A DNA stretch of 27,568 bases from assembly GCA_030042885.1 (NCBI GenBank), contig JASHYW010000237.1, forward strand, positions 1 to 27,568. Reading direction: 5' to 3'. The notes below the pieces were generated by a model. It saw only the letters and a program-made list of their open reading frames with translations. It did not search any database and was not told the origin of the DNA. This stretch comes from Streptosporangiaceae bacterium (GTDB lineage: Bacteria > Actinomycetota > Actinomycetes > Streptosporangiales > Streptosporangiaceae). Numbering within the stretch: position 1 is the first letter of the stretch; each line of letters starts with the position of its first letter. Below are positions 7,536 through 16,136 of the stretch, piece after piece. Position numbers and translations under genes: made by a program.

Positions 7536-8429
7536 TCACCGGCGGTCGGGATCGTGCACAGGCGCAGCGACCGCTTCGGCTCGGGCCCGGTGCGCATGGC
7601 AGCGTGTGATCGACTGCGGCACCGTCATGCGTTCGTGCGCGACCGACCTTAGATCGAGAGCCAGCGGTCGAGTGATCAGCATCCCCGGGGGCCGGCGCAG
7701 TTCTTCCTCGGACAGCGAGATCGAGCGGGTGTAGCGGTCGAGACCGCGGCGAGCACCTCGCGGCCCCGCTGCGAACAGCAGGAAGGCCAGCGGCCACACC
7801 CCCGGGCCACGGCCCACCCCGATCCAGTCGGTGATCACCGGGGGTTGGTCGCCACGCGGGACGGCGTTCGGCGGTGTCAGGTCGGCGTGGATCAGCGCCT
7901 CGGGCAGACCGGTGCCGTCGTCGGCGCCGGCCAGGGTGTCGACGAGTTCGCCGACGGAAGGACCGATCTGGCCGCCGAGGCGAAGCGTGTCGGCGATTTC
8001 GTGCGGCGGGGTGGCGCCGAGCCGGTGCCAGCCGCCGCCGGACGGTAGGTCTCGTGCGGATCGGGTCGCCAGCCGAGCGAGCAGCCCGGCGCATCAGGCC
8101 AAGATGAAGCCTGGACCGGGAGCCGGTGCCGGCTCGACGTACTCGGTGACGAGCAGCTGCCGACCGCCCCCGAGCGGCAGCACCGGAGAGTCGCTCGCGC
8201 AGCTCTCGGCGGGGAACGGCGTGCCCGCCAAACCGGTCAGAACGCGAGCGGCAGCATTCACCGTCGCGGCCTCGACACCAGCCCCGAAGGCTCGCGCAAC
8301 GAGGTCGGGACCGCCATCCGTTGGGCGCAGCCGGTACACGTCGACGTCCAGCACACTGTCCAAAGACAGCGACTCGGCCACCGCGTGAACGACGGTCGCG
8401 GCGTCCTTCACCACCGGCCGAACGCGCAC
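7536..8429 (-). pseudogene. APH-family phosphotransferase with one in-frame TGA
   Basis: One frame of 298 codons runs from GTG 8429 to the stop at 7536, broken only by TGA at 8094-8096 (codon 112), in GFILA-stop-CAGLLARL. A TGG-to-TGA change is the simplest explanation. After the stop lies the kinase core of the aminoglycoside/choline phosphotransferase fold: His181-x-Asp183-x4-Asn188 in IHADLTPPNAV and the metal-binding Asp201 in VITDWIGVGRGPG. These residues are intact, so the break is recent or read through. The gene starts 31 bases after the esterase stop on the same strand, suggesting co-transcription. A GATCGT box six bases before GTG could be a weak leaderless promoter. The likely reaction is ATP-dependent phosphorylation of a small hydroxyl compound; the substrate is unknown. 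Confidence 0.72.
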
Positions 8430-8460
8430 ACACGAACGATCCCACGCACCCTTACCGGGA

Positions 8461-9210
8461 TTACCGGGGTTGCGTGCGGGCCGGTGGCCCGAGACTCGTC
8501 GGGACGCGGATGGCGCGGGTTACCGATCCGGTCGGCCGAGATCGTCCGAACGCCCACGCCACCATCAGCGGGAACTCTTGTCGCCAGAACTCGTCGCCGT
8601 GCGATCCGACGCGCTCGCTCATGACGACGTCCGCACCTGCATCACGTAGGGCGGCCGCCCACCTCGCCGCGTTCTCAAGGAAGAACGGTTCCAGCGTGCC
8701 GACGACGAGGTACGAGCGCGGAAGCGAACTCGGCATCAGCGCAGGCGGTCGGTAGCCCGCGCCTGGCGAGGCGCAGAAGACCGCACCGTAGATGTCTGGA
8801 TGCCGAAGCCCGATGGCGAGCGCCAGCTCTCCGCCCGCCGAGACTCCGCACACCGCGGTGCGGTCGGCGGGCAGCGCTACTCCAAGCCGCGACTCCGTCC
8901 ATCGGCGGACGTCCTCGGCAAAGAACCTCGCGTGTGCCGCGAACCGTTCCGGGGCAAAGGCCGGTGAGTACTCGTGAAGCCGCGGCGTCTCATCGGCCAG
9001 CCCGTGAACACCGACGATCATCGTGGACGGTACGTCAGCTGTTTCAAGGACCCCACCCCACTGCGAGATGAACTGACCGTCACCGGCGAACACGACTGCC
9101 TCGGGAGGGTCCGGCGGGACGTACACCGTGACCTGCCGTCCGCCGTCGTACTCGAACGTCTCGGTGACGAACTCCCCCGAGACCGCGCCGACGATTGTTT
9201 GGTCCTCCAT
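8461..9210 (-). CDS. Alpha/beta-hydrolase, esterase D/enterochelin-esterase-like
   Basis: A 249-residue serine esterase. The nucleophile elbow is Gly-Val-Ser124-Ala-Gly-Gly, and the likely catalytic His204 lies in VGSHGDEFW. VVFAGDGQFISQWGG and FCASPGAGYRPPALMPS are typical of this actinobacterial esterase branch, related to the IroE/Fes fold. I chose ATG 9210 (MEDQTIVG) because the residues just upstream of YDGGRQVTVYVPP then have the usual length. An upstream ATG at 9270 is also open but shares sequence with another protein-like frame. No signal peptide is visible, so it is probably cytoplasmic. The C-terminal 25 residues beyond VAWAFGR are an unusual Arg/Pro-rich extension. The phosphotransferase follows after 31 bases. 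Confidence 0.87.
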   Translation of the reverse strand: MEDQTIVGAVSGEFVTETFEYDGGRQVTVYVPPDPPEAVVFAGDGQFISQWGGVLETADVPSTMIVGVHGLADETPRLHEYSPAFAPERFAAHARFFAEDVRRWTESRLGVALPADRTAVCGVSAGGELALAIGLRHPDIYGAVFCASPGAGYRPPALMPSSLPRSYLVVGTLEPFFLENAARWAAALRDAGADVVMSERVGSHGDEFWRQEFPLMVAWAFGRSRPTGSVTRAIRVPTSLGPPARTQPR

Positions 9211-9954
9211 AGTCGGGCGCCCGATCGTTGAGAGCTTCGCAGGTTCGTACATAGAGTAAAGCGCCGCCATCTTCCGGGTCGACCTGCCAGTACCGATCGG
9301 CCGGCGTGTGGGCCGGGTGATCGATCCATTCGGTAATGAGTGAGGGTTTGGGACGCCGACGGCTGCTTGGTCGCCGTCCCGGTGGGGGGATCCGCTTGCG
9401 GCACACTCCGAGGCGATGATCGGCGGCAGAGAGGACAGAACTGGTCTATCGGGCGCGCCCGCCGCGGCCTGGAGGTTTTCAGCGAAAACGCGCCCAGTCG
9501 GCGTTACGGAACGACGGACACGAATGCCGCTGACCTTGCGTGATCATCCGGGCGGGTTGACGGTGAGGTAAATGGTCATCGCTGGGGCCCGCCGCACCAC
9601 CACCACCACCTCATCGTGCCCATCCGCCGTGATCGCTGTCGCCGAGCCGGTGTTCACCAGAGCCGGGCATCTGCCGCTGGCTGGCTCCTGGCCGGTTATA
9701 CCGGCGTGACCCGCGAGGCCTACGGCCGCCGGCCACCCCGACGCGCCCGAGCCGCCGTGATGCACGCTGGCAGTGATCGGCGGACGGGTCGGTGCAGGCA
9801 CAACGAAACATCGTTCCGCTGCGGGGTGCTGCCTCGCACCTGCCGCTAGCCTGGCACTACCGGGACGCGGGTTCCTGCCTGACGGCTGCGCCGGGGAGAT
9901 CCAGCGGAGATCCTCAGCCGGGAGCTGATGCCATGACCGCAACGGAGGCCGCCG
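9211..9954. other. Intergenic stretch with possible gene remnants
   Basis: Two minus-strand fragments look protein-like but have no start or known family. About 9226-9350 reads ITEWIDHPAHTPADRYWQVD and continues to YVRTCEALNDRAPDYGG. About 9544-9670 ends in APAMTIYLTVNPPG-stop. A short CAC triplet run occurs near 9595. The last 60 bases hold the leader of the crotonase gene, with GGAGG at 9944-9948. Confidence 0.35.
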
Positions 9955-10695
9955 GTGATCGAGTCCACTACGAAGGACGGCGTGGCCGTGCTGGCCATGC
10001 GGCACGGCAAGGCCAACGCGCTGGACACCGAGCTGTGCCAGGCGCTGTGCGGCGCGCTGGATGACGCCGCCGCCGACGGCGCCGCCGCGGTCGTGCTGAC
10101 CGGCGCCGGCACGATGTTCTCGGCCGGGGTGGACCTCAAGCGGGTGACCGCCGGGCGGGAGGGGTACGTGGCCACCTTCCTGCCCGAGCTGCGGCGCACC
10201 TTCACCCGCCTGGCGACCTTCGAGCTGCCCGTGGTGGCGGCCGTCAACGGACACGCGATCGCGGGCGGGTTCATCCTGGTCGCCGCTGCGGACTGGGCGG
10301 TCATGGCCGAGGGCCCGGGCCGGGCGGGCCTGACCGAGCTGCTGGTCGGCGTCCCGTTCCCGGCCGTGGCGCTGGAGCTGCTGCGGCTGCGCGCCGGTGA
10401 TGCGCAGGCCCGGCCGCTCGCCCTGAGCGGGGCCACCTTCGGCGCCGGGGAGGCACTGGCCCGCGGCCTGGTCGACGAGGCCGTGCCCGCGGCGGAGCTG
10501 GCCGGCCGCTCGCTGGCCGCCGCCCAGCGGCTGGCCGCCCTGGGCCCGGCGTTCGGCCTCACCAAGCGCCAGCTACGGCAGCGGTTCCTGGCGCGCGTTC
10601 ATGACCTGGCCGTCCTCGATGCCGAGGTCGATGCGATCTGGCAAGCCCCGCCCACCCTGGAACGCATCCGGTCCTTCATGACCTCGATCAAGTAA
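9955..10695 (+). CDS. Enoyl-CoA hydratase/isomerase (crotonase) family protein
   Basis: A 246-residue crotonase-fold protein acting on acyl-CoA thioesters. The oxyanion-hole segments are visible as FSAGVDLKRVT near residue 60 and VNGHAIAGGFILVAAAD near residue 100. The segment where hydratases carry catalytic Glu residues reads AGLTELLVGVPFP. The length is typical of single-domain members, and the C-terminal helices LTKRQLRQRFLARVHDL and PPTLERIRSFMTSIK are normal. The start is GTG 9955, preceded by GGAGG with six bases of spacing. Another ATG at 9932 lies in a different frame. The gene stands alone, with no other fatty-acid gene nearby, so hydratase, isomerase or hydrolase activity cannot be separated. 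A hairpin at 10736-10759 probably ends its transcript. Confidence 0.93.
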   Translation: MIESTTKDGVAVLAMRHGKANALDTELCQALCGALDDAAADGAAAVVLTGAGTMFSAGVDLKRVTAGREGYVATFLPELRRTFTRLATFELPVVAAVNGHAIAGGFILVAAADWAVMAEGPGRAGLTELLVGVPFPAVALELLRLRAGDAQARPLALSGATFGAGEALARGLVDEAVPAAELAGRSLAAAQRLAALGPAFGLTKRQLRQRFLARVHDLAVLDAEVDAIWQAPPTLERIRSFMTSIK

Positions 10696-10735
10696 GCCGG
10701 GACCCGTCGGAAGCCATCCATGAGGAAGCTGCCCG

Positions 10736-10759
10736 TCGCCGCTGGCTCGTGAGCGGCGA
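10736..10759 (+). terminator. Hairpin downstream of the crotonase gene
   Basis: TCGCCGCT and AGCGGCGA form a perfect 8-bp stem around an 8-base loop, about 40 bases after the stop codon. No T-rich tail follows, as is common for actinobacterial terminators. Confidence 0.5.
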
Positions 10760-10944
10760 AGCGGCCAGCTGGCAATTCCACCGATGAGGTCACCGTAGCC
10801 GCGCCTGATGCTGATCCGGATTCGATCGCGCTGGGCCTTGCTGAGATGGCCATTGATCCGACTGGCCCTCGCTCACCTGCCGTAAACGGGTGTCCGCTGT
10901 ACTTGGATTCGGGAACCGCCGTTCTGCGGGATGAGAGAGCATGA
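10753..10944 (+). pseudogene. Unidentified C-terminal gene remnant
   Basis: A frame without a start codon reads VTVAAPDADPDSIALGLAEM, then SPAVNGCPLYLDSGTAVLRD, and stops with TGA at 10942-10944. Composition and codon choice look like real protein, but I cannot name the family. It directly follows a TGA at 10750-10752, so the 5' part is missing. Confidence 0.4.
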
Positions 10945-11086
10945 GCGGATTGAGGTTGTCGTCTCACAGAACTGGATGTTCGGCGCTTCCGCCCGCAACG
11001 CACAGGCCCCAGCGTCCGTGCGGCGGCGACGCCTGCGTGTACGCATGGGCGGCTGGTCGCTGCTGGAGTAGCTGGCAGGCGGTTGG

Positions 11087-11205
11087 TCAGCTGAGATCGG
11101 CGAGGAATTGGTCCAGCAGCTCGGTGAACCCTGCGGTTGCCTCCTGGTGGGCGGCGTGGCCAGCACCGGGGATCAGCTGCACGCGGCTGCGATACTGGCC
11201 GGAAC
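11087..11205 (-). pseudogene. Alpha/beta-hydrolase C-terminal remnant
   Basis: The minus strand reads RSRVQLIPGAGHAAHQEATA, then FTELLDQFLADLS and TGA at 11087-11089. IPGAGH..H.E....F...L..FL is the end of an alpha/beta-hydrolase, where His of GAGH is the catalytic base. The preceding two thirds of such a protein are absent; upstream frames do not continue it. Confidence 0.6.
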
Positions 11206-11446
11206 GGCATTAGAGCAGTCTGACACCGTTTGCCGAACGGTCTTTCGGACATATTGCCTGCCAGTGAGACAGTGGCTGGCTAAAATGATGAGTGGCCTCG
11301 AGGAAGCCAAGATGCGGAACTGTCCCCAGGCGCACGTTCGCCGGTGACAGGGCACCAGGGGAGGCGGGATCGCTCCATGAGCCGTTCACTCTTGCGGCGG
11401 TAATGACCGGCCAACAGCGGCGAGGTTTTCTTTCCGGCGGCTAATC
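11206..11446. other. Leader region of the SpoIIE phosphatase gene
   Basis: No gene is seen. The region is somewhat less GC-rich (TTCGGACATATTGCC, GGCTAAAATGATG) and is a plausible promoter area for the phosphatase at 11447, though no clear -35/-10 pair can be fixed by eye. Confidence 0.3.
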
Positions 11447-14197
11447 ATGGTGACACATTCTGCCTCTCCCAGGCTACTGGGGCTGGAACCGGCTGGCCGG
11501 CGTCCCCGGTTGGCCGCCCGGCTGCCCCGTGGAGCAAGGGCGCTCGTAGAACGCTGGTCCCGGTCAGCTACTGGGCGCGCGGCGGCCCTGTTCGCGGTCA
11601 TCGCCGGGGCGTACGTGGTGGGCGCGGAGCTGGCGTGGCACCACTTCAGCTCGGGCCTGGCGTTCGGTTATCCCCCGTCTGGTGTCGACGTGGCCGCCCT
11701 GCTGCTGGTGGCGCGGCGGCGCTGGCCGGTGGTGATCGCCGCGATCGTTGTCTGCGAGACCGCTGTCGACCTGCAGCATCACCTGACGCTCGCGGTGGCT
11801 CTGGCATCAGCGCTGGCCAACGCGGTGGAGCCGGTGACCGGCGCGTCGTTCGTCCGCTGGTTCTGCGGAGGACGGCGGCCGGACCTGGGGACCCGCATCG
11901 GTCTGGGCTGGTTCGTGTTGGGCGCCGCGGTCCTCGGGCCACTGGCGGGCGGACTGGTCGGGGCCACTGTGAGCTGGGCGAGCAAAGGCGGCTGGTGGCC
12001 GGGCCTGGTGCTGCAATGGTGGGCCGGGGACGGAATCGCGGTGCTGGTGATCGGCGGCACGGTGCTGCTGTGGGCGCAGCGGCGGGCACTGGCGTCCTCG
12101 CGGTGGCTCGAACTAGTGCTCGTGGTCATGCTCACGGCCGGGCTTTCGGTCGTGGCGTTCCGCCTCAGCGAACCGTCCAGCCTGCTGTTCTTGCCGATCC
12201 TGGCGTGGGCGGCGCTCCGGCTGCGTGATCTGGGCGTGGTTCTTACTGGAGCGGCGTTCGCGGCGGTGGCCAACTACATGACGGCGGCCGGGTACGGCGA
12301 GTTCGCTCATCTCGGGCTGTCGTCCGCTGCTTCGGTGGCCGTCACGCAGGCCTATATCGCCCTGGTCGTCCTGCTCGGCTGGGTGCTGGCCCAGGAAGTC
12401 GCGGGCCGGATGTCGGCGGTGCAGGATCGGGACAGCGCACGGCTGGAGCGAGCGATAGCCGAGGCCCGGCGGGAGGCCGCTGAGCTGGGCGTGGTGCTTG
12501 CCGACGCCGCTACGGCCAACTCCGTCGGCGACCAGGTGTCTGCCGCGGTCCGCGCCCGGCTGGACGCCGCGCAGGTAGTGATCAGTGTGCTGGCCGCCGA
12601 CGGACACCGGTTCGAGCCGCTCGCGGGTCGTGACGCTGCCTCGCGGGTGGCGGTCATATCAGCGGAGTGGCGGATCGATTCCGACGCTCCGGGACCGCGC
12701 GCGGTCCGGGACCGCGCTCCTGTGTACCTCAGCGGCCTGAGGGCACCCGACGCGGAGATCGGGTCTACGGCCGCGCTTCCGTTGCTCACCGAGGTCGGCG
12801 CTCTTGGCTATCTCAGCGTATGGTGGGCCGGGCTGCGTGAGGCGACCGCCGCGGAGCGCGAGTATCTGCGCAGCATGGCCGAGACGACGAGCCGTGCCCT
12901 GGAGCGGGCCCGGCTCCGGCAGGCCGAGCTGCGCGAGCACGCGCGGGTCGAGACACTTGCCGACCTCACCAGGCTGCTCGCCCCGGCGCTGACCCCCGAG
13001 GCGATCGGCGAGGTGGTGGCCGATTGCCTCTGCGCGGCCGTCGGCGGCGCCGACGCGCTATGCCTCGGCATCATCAGCCAGGACGGCCGGCGGCTGGAGT
13101 GGATCACCACGGCCGGGGAGACCGGGGAGGTCGGCGAGCAGTTCCCGGACCTGCCGATGGACGTCCCCGCGGCCGCGACCGATGCCGCCCGGACCGGCCG
13201 CCCGGTGATCATCCGGACGCCCGCCGAGTATGAACAGAGGTACCCGGGCCCGGATACCCCGGCGATCCTCGCGGACGGATGGAGCTGGCTGACCTGGCCG
13301 CTGCGCGCAGGCACGGCACCCGTCGGCGCGATCGGCCTGATGTGGAGGCATCCCCAGCAGTTCGACCCGGGGCAGCTCGCCTTCGCCGCCGCCGCCGCCG
13401 ACCTCATCGCGCAGGCCCTGGTCCGCGCCCGCGTTTACGCCGATGAGCACGCGATCGCCGCCGTTCTGCAGCGCGCGATCGTGCCCGCGGCGGCTGCGGT
13501 GATTCCCGGCCTGGAGATCGGGGCCAGCTACCGGCAGGCCGGAACGACCCAGCAGATCGGCGGGGACTGGTACGACGCGATGGCCCTGCCGGGCCAGCGC
13601 GCCTACCTGGCTGTCGGCGACGTGGTCGGGCACGGCCTGACCGCCGCGGAGGACATGACACAGCTGCGCAACGCCGGGCGTACCCTGGCCATCGTCGGCC
13701 ACCAGCCCGCCAGCATCCTTGAGGAACTGGCGCGGGTTACCGACTGGGCGACCAGCGGGAAGTTCGCCACCGTGGCGGCTGCGATCATCGAGCCCGACAT
13801 GTCCCTGGTCACCTACGCCACCGCGGGCCACCCGCCGATCCTGATCCGCCGCGCCAAGACCGGGACGGTGGAGGTCCCCGCGCCCGCCGAGGGGCCGGCC
13901 CTGTGCTTCCCGGGCGATCAAGACTGTCCGCATTACACCCAGGGCCAGACGGGTTTCGACGTCGGCGACATCATGCTCATGTACACCGACGGGCTGATCG
14001 AGCGGCGCGGCGAGGATCTCGAGGAAGGCATAGCCCGTGTCGCCGAACGACTGCAGGCTTGGCAGCCGGGCGCGCCGCTCGGCAGCCTTTGCGACGAATT
14101 GATCGCGTCTCTCGGCGCCGAACCCCAGCTCGACGACATGTGCGTGCTGGCCGTCTCCCGGCTAGGACCGGGCCGGGCGCAGGGAGAAGTGCTCTGA
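11447..14197 (+). CDS. Membrane-anchored MASE1-GAF-GAF-SpoIIE (PP2C-type) serine phosphatase
   Basis: A 916-residue sensor phosphatase. After a basic N-terminus, about residues 45-320 form a MASE1-like multi-helix membrane domain (GYPPSGVDVAALLL and ending WVLAQEVAGRM). A short coiled coil leads to two GAF-like domains, about 345-490 and 500-660. The C-terminal SpoIIE/PP2C domain has metal-binding GGDWYDA (Asp707, Asp710), DVVGHG (Asp725), YTDGLIERR (Asp848) and PQLDDMCVLAV. Such proteins usually dephosphorylate an anti-anti-sigma factor (STAS) in a partner switch that releases a stress sigma factor. Neither an anti-sigma kinase nor a STAS gene is nearby, so it is an orphan here. The start is ATG 11447; the ribosome binding site is weak (GGCGG). 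Confidence 0.93.
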   Translation: MVTHSASPRLLGLEPAGRRPRLAARLPRGARALVERWSRSATGRAAALFAVIAGAYVVGAELAWHHFSSGLAFGYPPSGVDVAALLLVARRRWPVVIAAIVVCETAVDLQHHLTLAVALASALANAVEPVTGASFVRWFCGGRRPDLGTRIGLGWFVLGAAVLGPLAGGLVGATVSWASKGGWWPGLVLQWWAGDGIAVLVIGGTVLLWAQRRALASSRWLELVLVVMLTAGLSVVAFRLSEPSSLLFLPILAWAALRLRDLGVVLTGAAFAAVANYMTAAGYGEFAHLGLSSAASVAVTQAYIALVVLLGWVLAQEVAGRMSAVQDRDSARLERAIAEARREAAELGVVLADAATANSVGDQVSAAVRARLDAAQVVISVLAADGHRFEPLAGRDAASRVAVISAEWRIDSDAPGPRAVRDRAPVYLSGLRAPDAEIGSTAALPLLTEVGALGYLSVWWAGLREATAAEREYLRSMAETTSRALERARLRQAELREHARVETLADLTRLLAPALTPEAIGEVVADCLCAAVGGADALCLGIISQDGRRLEWITTAGETGEVGEQFPDLPMDVPAAATDAARTGRPVIIRTPAEYEQRYPGPDTPAILADGWSWLTWPLRAGTAPVGAIGLMWRHPQQFDPGQLAFAAAAADLIAQALVRARVYADEHAIAAVLQRAIVPAAAAVIPGLEIGASYRQAGTTQQIGGDWYDAMALPGQRAYLAVGDVVGHGLTAAEDMTQLRNAGRTLAIVGHQPASILEELARVTDWATSGKFATVAAAIIEPDMSLVTYATAGHPPILIRRAKTGTVEVPAPAEGPALCFPGDQDCPHYTQGQTGFDVGDIMLMYTDGLIERRGEDLEEGIARVAERLQAWQPGAPLGSLCDELIASLGAEPQLDDMCVLAVSRLGPGRAQGEVL

Positions 14198-14674
14198 CCC
14201 GCACTCCAGACGCCACCGGCAGGCTACGGCTTTCCCGGCCAATCGCATGCCTACCGTCAGCAGCGCAGTGACTGGGCCAACAACAGCCTCCGGGGCGCTC
14301 ATGGCGGTGTGTATACATAACTGGATGATCAGCGCGTAGTCATGCGCGTGACTGGCACTGTGCTTAACAGCACCGAGTCGGCGATAAGGAACTCGGCGGT
14401 CCAGGAACCCGATCACGCTCAGCGACTGCGCCTGGTCCATGGCCAGTCCGCGATATCCGCCGTTATGGTCGGCTATGGAGCTGCAGCCTTCTGCACTGAT
14501 AGCGGCCCATAATTGCGCAATCTGTCGTGCCAATTGCCCATTGTGGTAGTGGATCTGGCCGAGGGCCGCTGCAGGCCGTCCAGGGCGAAAAGTCAAGGCA
14601 GCAATACCTTGCTGAGCTGCATTGTGTCTCGCCGATCCATGCTGGCCAACAGCCGAGAGCCTGCGAGGCACGCC
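14198..14674. other. Intergenic stretch with degenerate repeat copy
   Basis: No intact gene is visible between the convergent phosphatase and DUF1254 genes. The minus strand holds protein-like pieces, such as QIAQLWAAISAEGCSSIA and DQAQSLSVIGFLDRRVPYRR (about 14360-14540). The second includes the repeat shared with 7228-7293. An imperfect hairpin (CCGAGT at 14373-14378 with ACTCGG at 14391-14396) could serve transcript ends. Confidence 0.4.
14409..14473 (-). repeat. Degenerate dispersed repeat, copy 2
   Basis: Partner of 7228-7293 in the same orientation: the first 14 bases are identical and 27 of the first 30 agree. It reads DQAQSLSVIG on the minus strand, against DQLQSLSVIG in copy 1. Confidence 0.5.
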
Positions 14675-16117
14675 TTATACGCTGATCCGCTGGATCGGCG
14701 GGATCTGGTAGGTGCCGGCCCGGACCACGAGGTGGTTCTCGGTGGGCCCGTCGAGCATCTCCTGCCTGGGCTGGTAGACGCGGACGGTGAGGTTGAACGG
14801 ACCGCTGGGCGGGCAGGGCAGCCAGTTGGGTTCCCGGTCCGGGCCGGGCGATCGTGCCTGGATGTACACGTCGAGGGACCCGTCGGGGTTGTATTGCAGG
14901 GGCATCGCGGAGGTGATCCCGTAGCGTTCGATGGGGTTGTGCACGTAGAAGTTCTCCCGGTACGCCGAGATCGACCAGACCCCGCTGTGGGAGGGGAACA
15001 GCCCGTCCTTGGCGAAGTGGATCCGGTAGGCGCGTCCGCCGTTCAGCGGTTTCCCGTCGCCGTCGGTGAAGGCGCTGGGGTAGACCGCGTCCTCGGGCCA
15101 CAGCGCGCCGAGGCCGGTGAAGGCGACGAACGCGCGGGTGTTGTAGTCGGTGCCGTACCGGCCCAGGTTCAGCGGGAGCAGCCACCCGTTGACGCCCTTC
15201 ATCTGGTAGGGGGCGGTTTCGAGCATGCCCCAGACCCTCCGCGCGGCGCGGGTCAGTCCTTTGGCGGTCGCGGGGTCGACCTGGTCGGCGTCGAAATCCT
15301 TCCACGGGTTCAGGCCGACCGCGTTGAGCCTCATCAGCATCGGCCGGTCGGCGGGACGGGCCGGGTTGTCCTTCAGGGCAGCCGCGAGGCGCTGGAAGAA
15401 CGCGGGGCCGTCCATCAGCCGGACCTGGTCGAATGGGGTCGCCGTGGTGTCCGCGGCGGGGTCGACCGGGACCTCGGCGGGGGGCTGGCAGCCGGGTCCG
15501 CAGGCGCTGAGCGGGGTGATGGTCAGCTCGTCCTGCAGCGCGTGCACCTCGGGGAAGTCCCGGGCGTCAGCGGCGGCGATCTGCACCAGGATCCAGGCGT
15601 ACCGCGTGTCGCACCGGTAGGTCGCCTCGATGTCCGGTGGCGCGGTGCCGTGCCAGCCGGGCCCGGCGATCAGGCAGCGGCCGGCGTCCTTCCCGGTGGT
15701 CCGGGTGCCGATCGAGGCGAAGTTGTCGGTCCACATGTCCATGACCTGCGCGACCAGGTACCGCCCGCCGGCCGCCGGATAAGAGAACACGACAGGTTCG
15801 GCGGCCAGGTCGACGAACGCGGTGGCCCACAGCGAGTTCCGGCTGATGCGGACCACGTTCTTGAAGTCCGGGTCGACGAAATCCCGGAGCCGGTGGAACT
15901 GCCCGATCGGCGCGCTGTACTGGCCGGAGCGGGCCGCTGCGGTCATCACCTGCCTGGTCACGTCCATCAGGACCAGCGGGAACCCGTAAGCGTAGGCGTA
16001 CATGCCGAAGACGTAGGCGACCTGCTCCCTCGCCCAGTCGGCCCGGTGCCTCACCACGGCTGCCGCCTGATCCCGCACCAGGGCTGCCCGGTCCCTGGCC
16101 TGACCTGCACCGGGCAT
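14675..16117 (-). CDS. DUF1254/DUF1214 domain protein
   Basis: A 480-residue protein with an N-terminal DUF1254 part (VAYVFGMYAYAYGFPLVLMD, FVDPDFKNVVRISRNSLWA, YLVAQVMDMWTDNFASIG) and a C-terminal DUF1214 part (GLFPSHSGVWSISAYRENFY, NPIERYGITSAMPLQYNPDG, LDVYIQ). The biochemical role of these domains is not established; they are widespread in soil actinobacteria and proteobacteria. ATG 16117 is preferred over GTG 16120 because AAGGAGG then has normal spacing of about six bases. It is the last gene of a three-gene operon, 19 bases after the DUF1269-like gene. No signal peptide or membrane helix is evident, which is unusual because many relatives are exported. It ends with TAA at 14675. Confidence 0.92.
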   Translation of the reverse strand: MPGAGQARDRAALVRDQAAAVVRHRADWAREQVAYVFGMYAYAYGFPLVLMDVTRQVMTAAARSGQYSAPIGQFHRLRDFVDPDFKNVVRISRNSLWATAFVDLAAEPVVFSYPAAGGRYLVAQVMDMWTDNFASIGTRTTGKDAGRCLIAGPGWHGTAPPDIEATYRCDTRYAWILVQIAAADARDFPEVHALQDELTITPLSACGPGCQPPAEVPVDPAADTTATPFDQVRLMDGPAFFQRLAAALKDNPARPADRPMLMRLNAVGLNPWKDFDADQVDPATAKGLTRAARRVWGMLETAPYQMKGVNGWLLPLNLGRYGTDYNTRAFVAFTGLGALWPEDAVYPSAFTDGDGKPLNGGRAYRIHFAKDGLFPSHSGVWSISAYRENFYVHNPIERYGITSAMPLQYNPDGSLDVYIQARSPGPDREPNWLPCPPSGPFNLTVRVYQPRQEMLDGPTENHLVVRAGTYQIPPIQRISV

Positions 16118-16136
16118 CACGGCCCTCCTTCCGGCC

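Noticed and set aside
9590..9612. Short run of CAC/ACC triplets
   Set aside because: About five triplets, within normal variation for GC-rich DNA. There is no regular spacing or other repeat copy, so it is neither a CRISPR nor a meaningful microsatellite.
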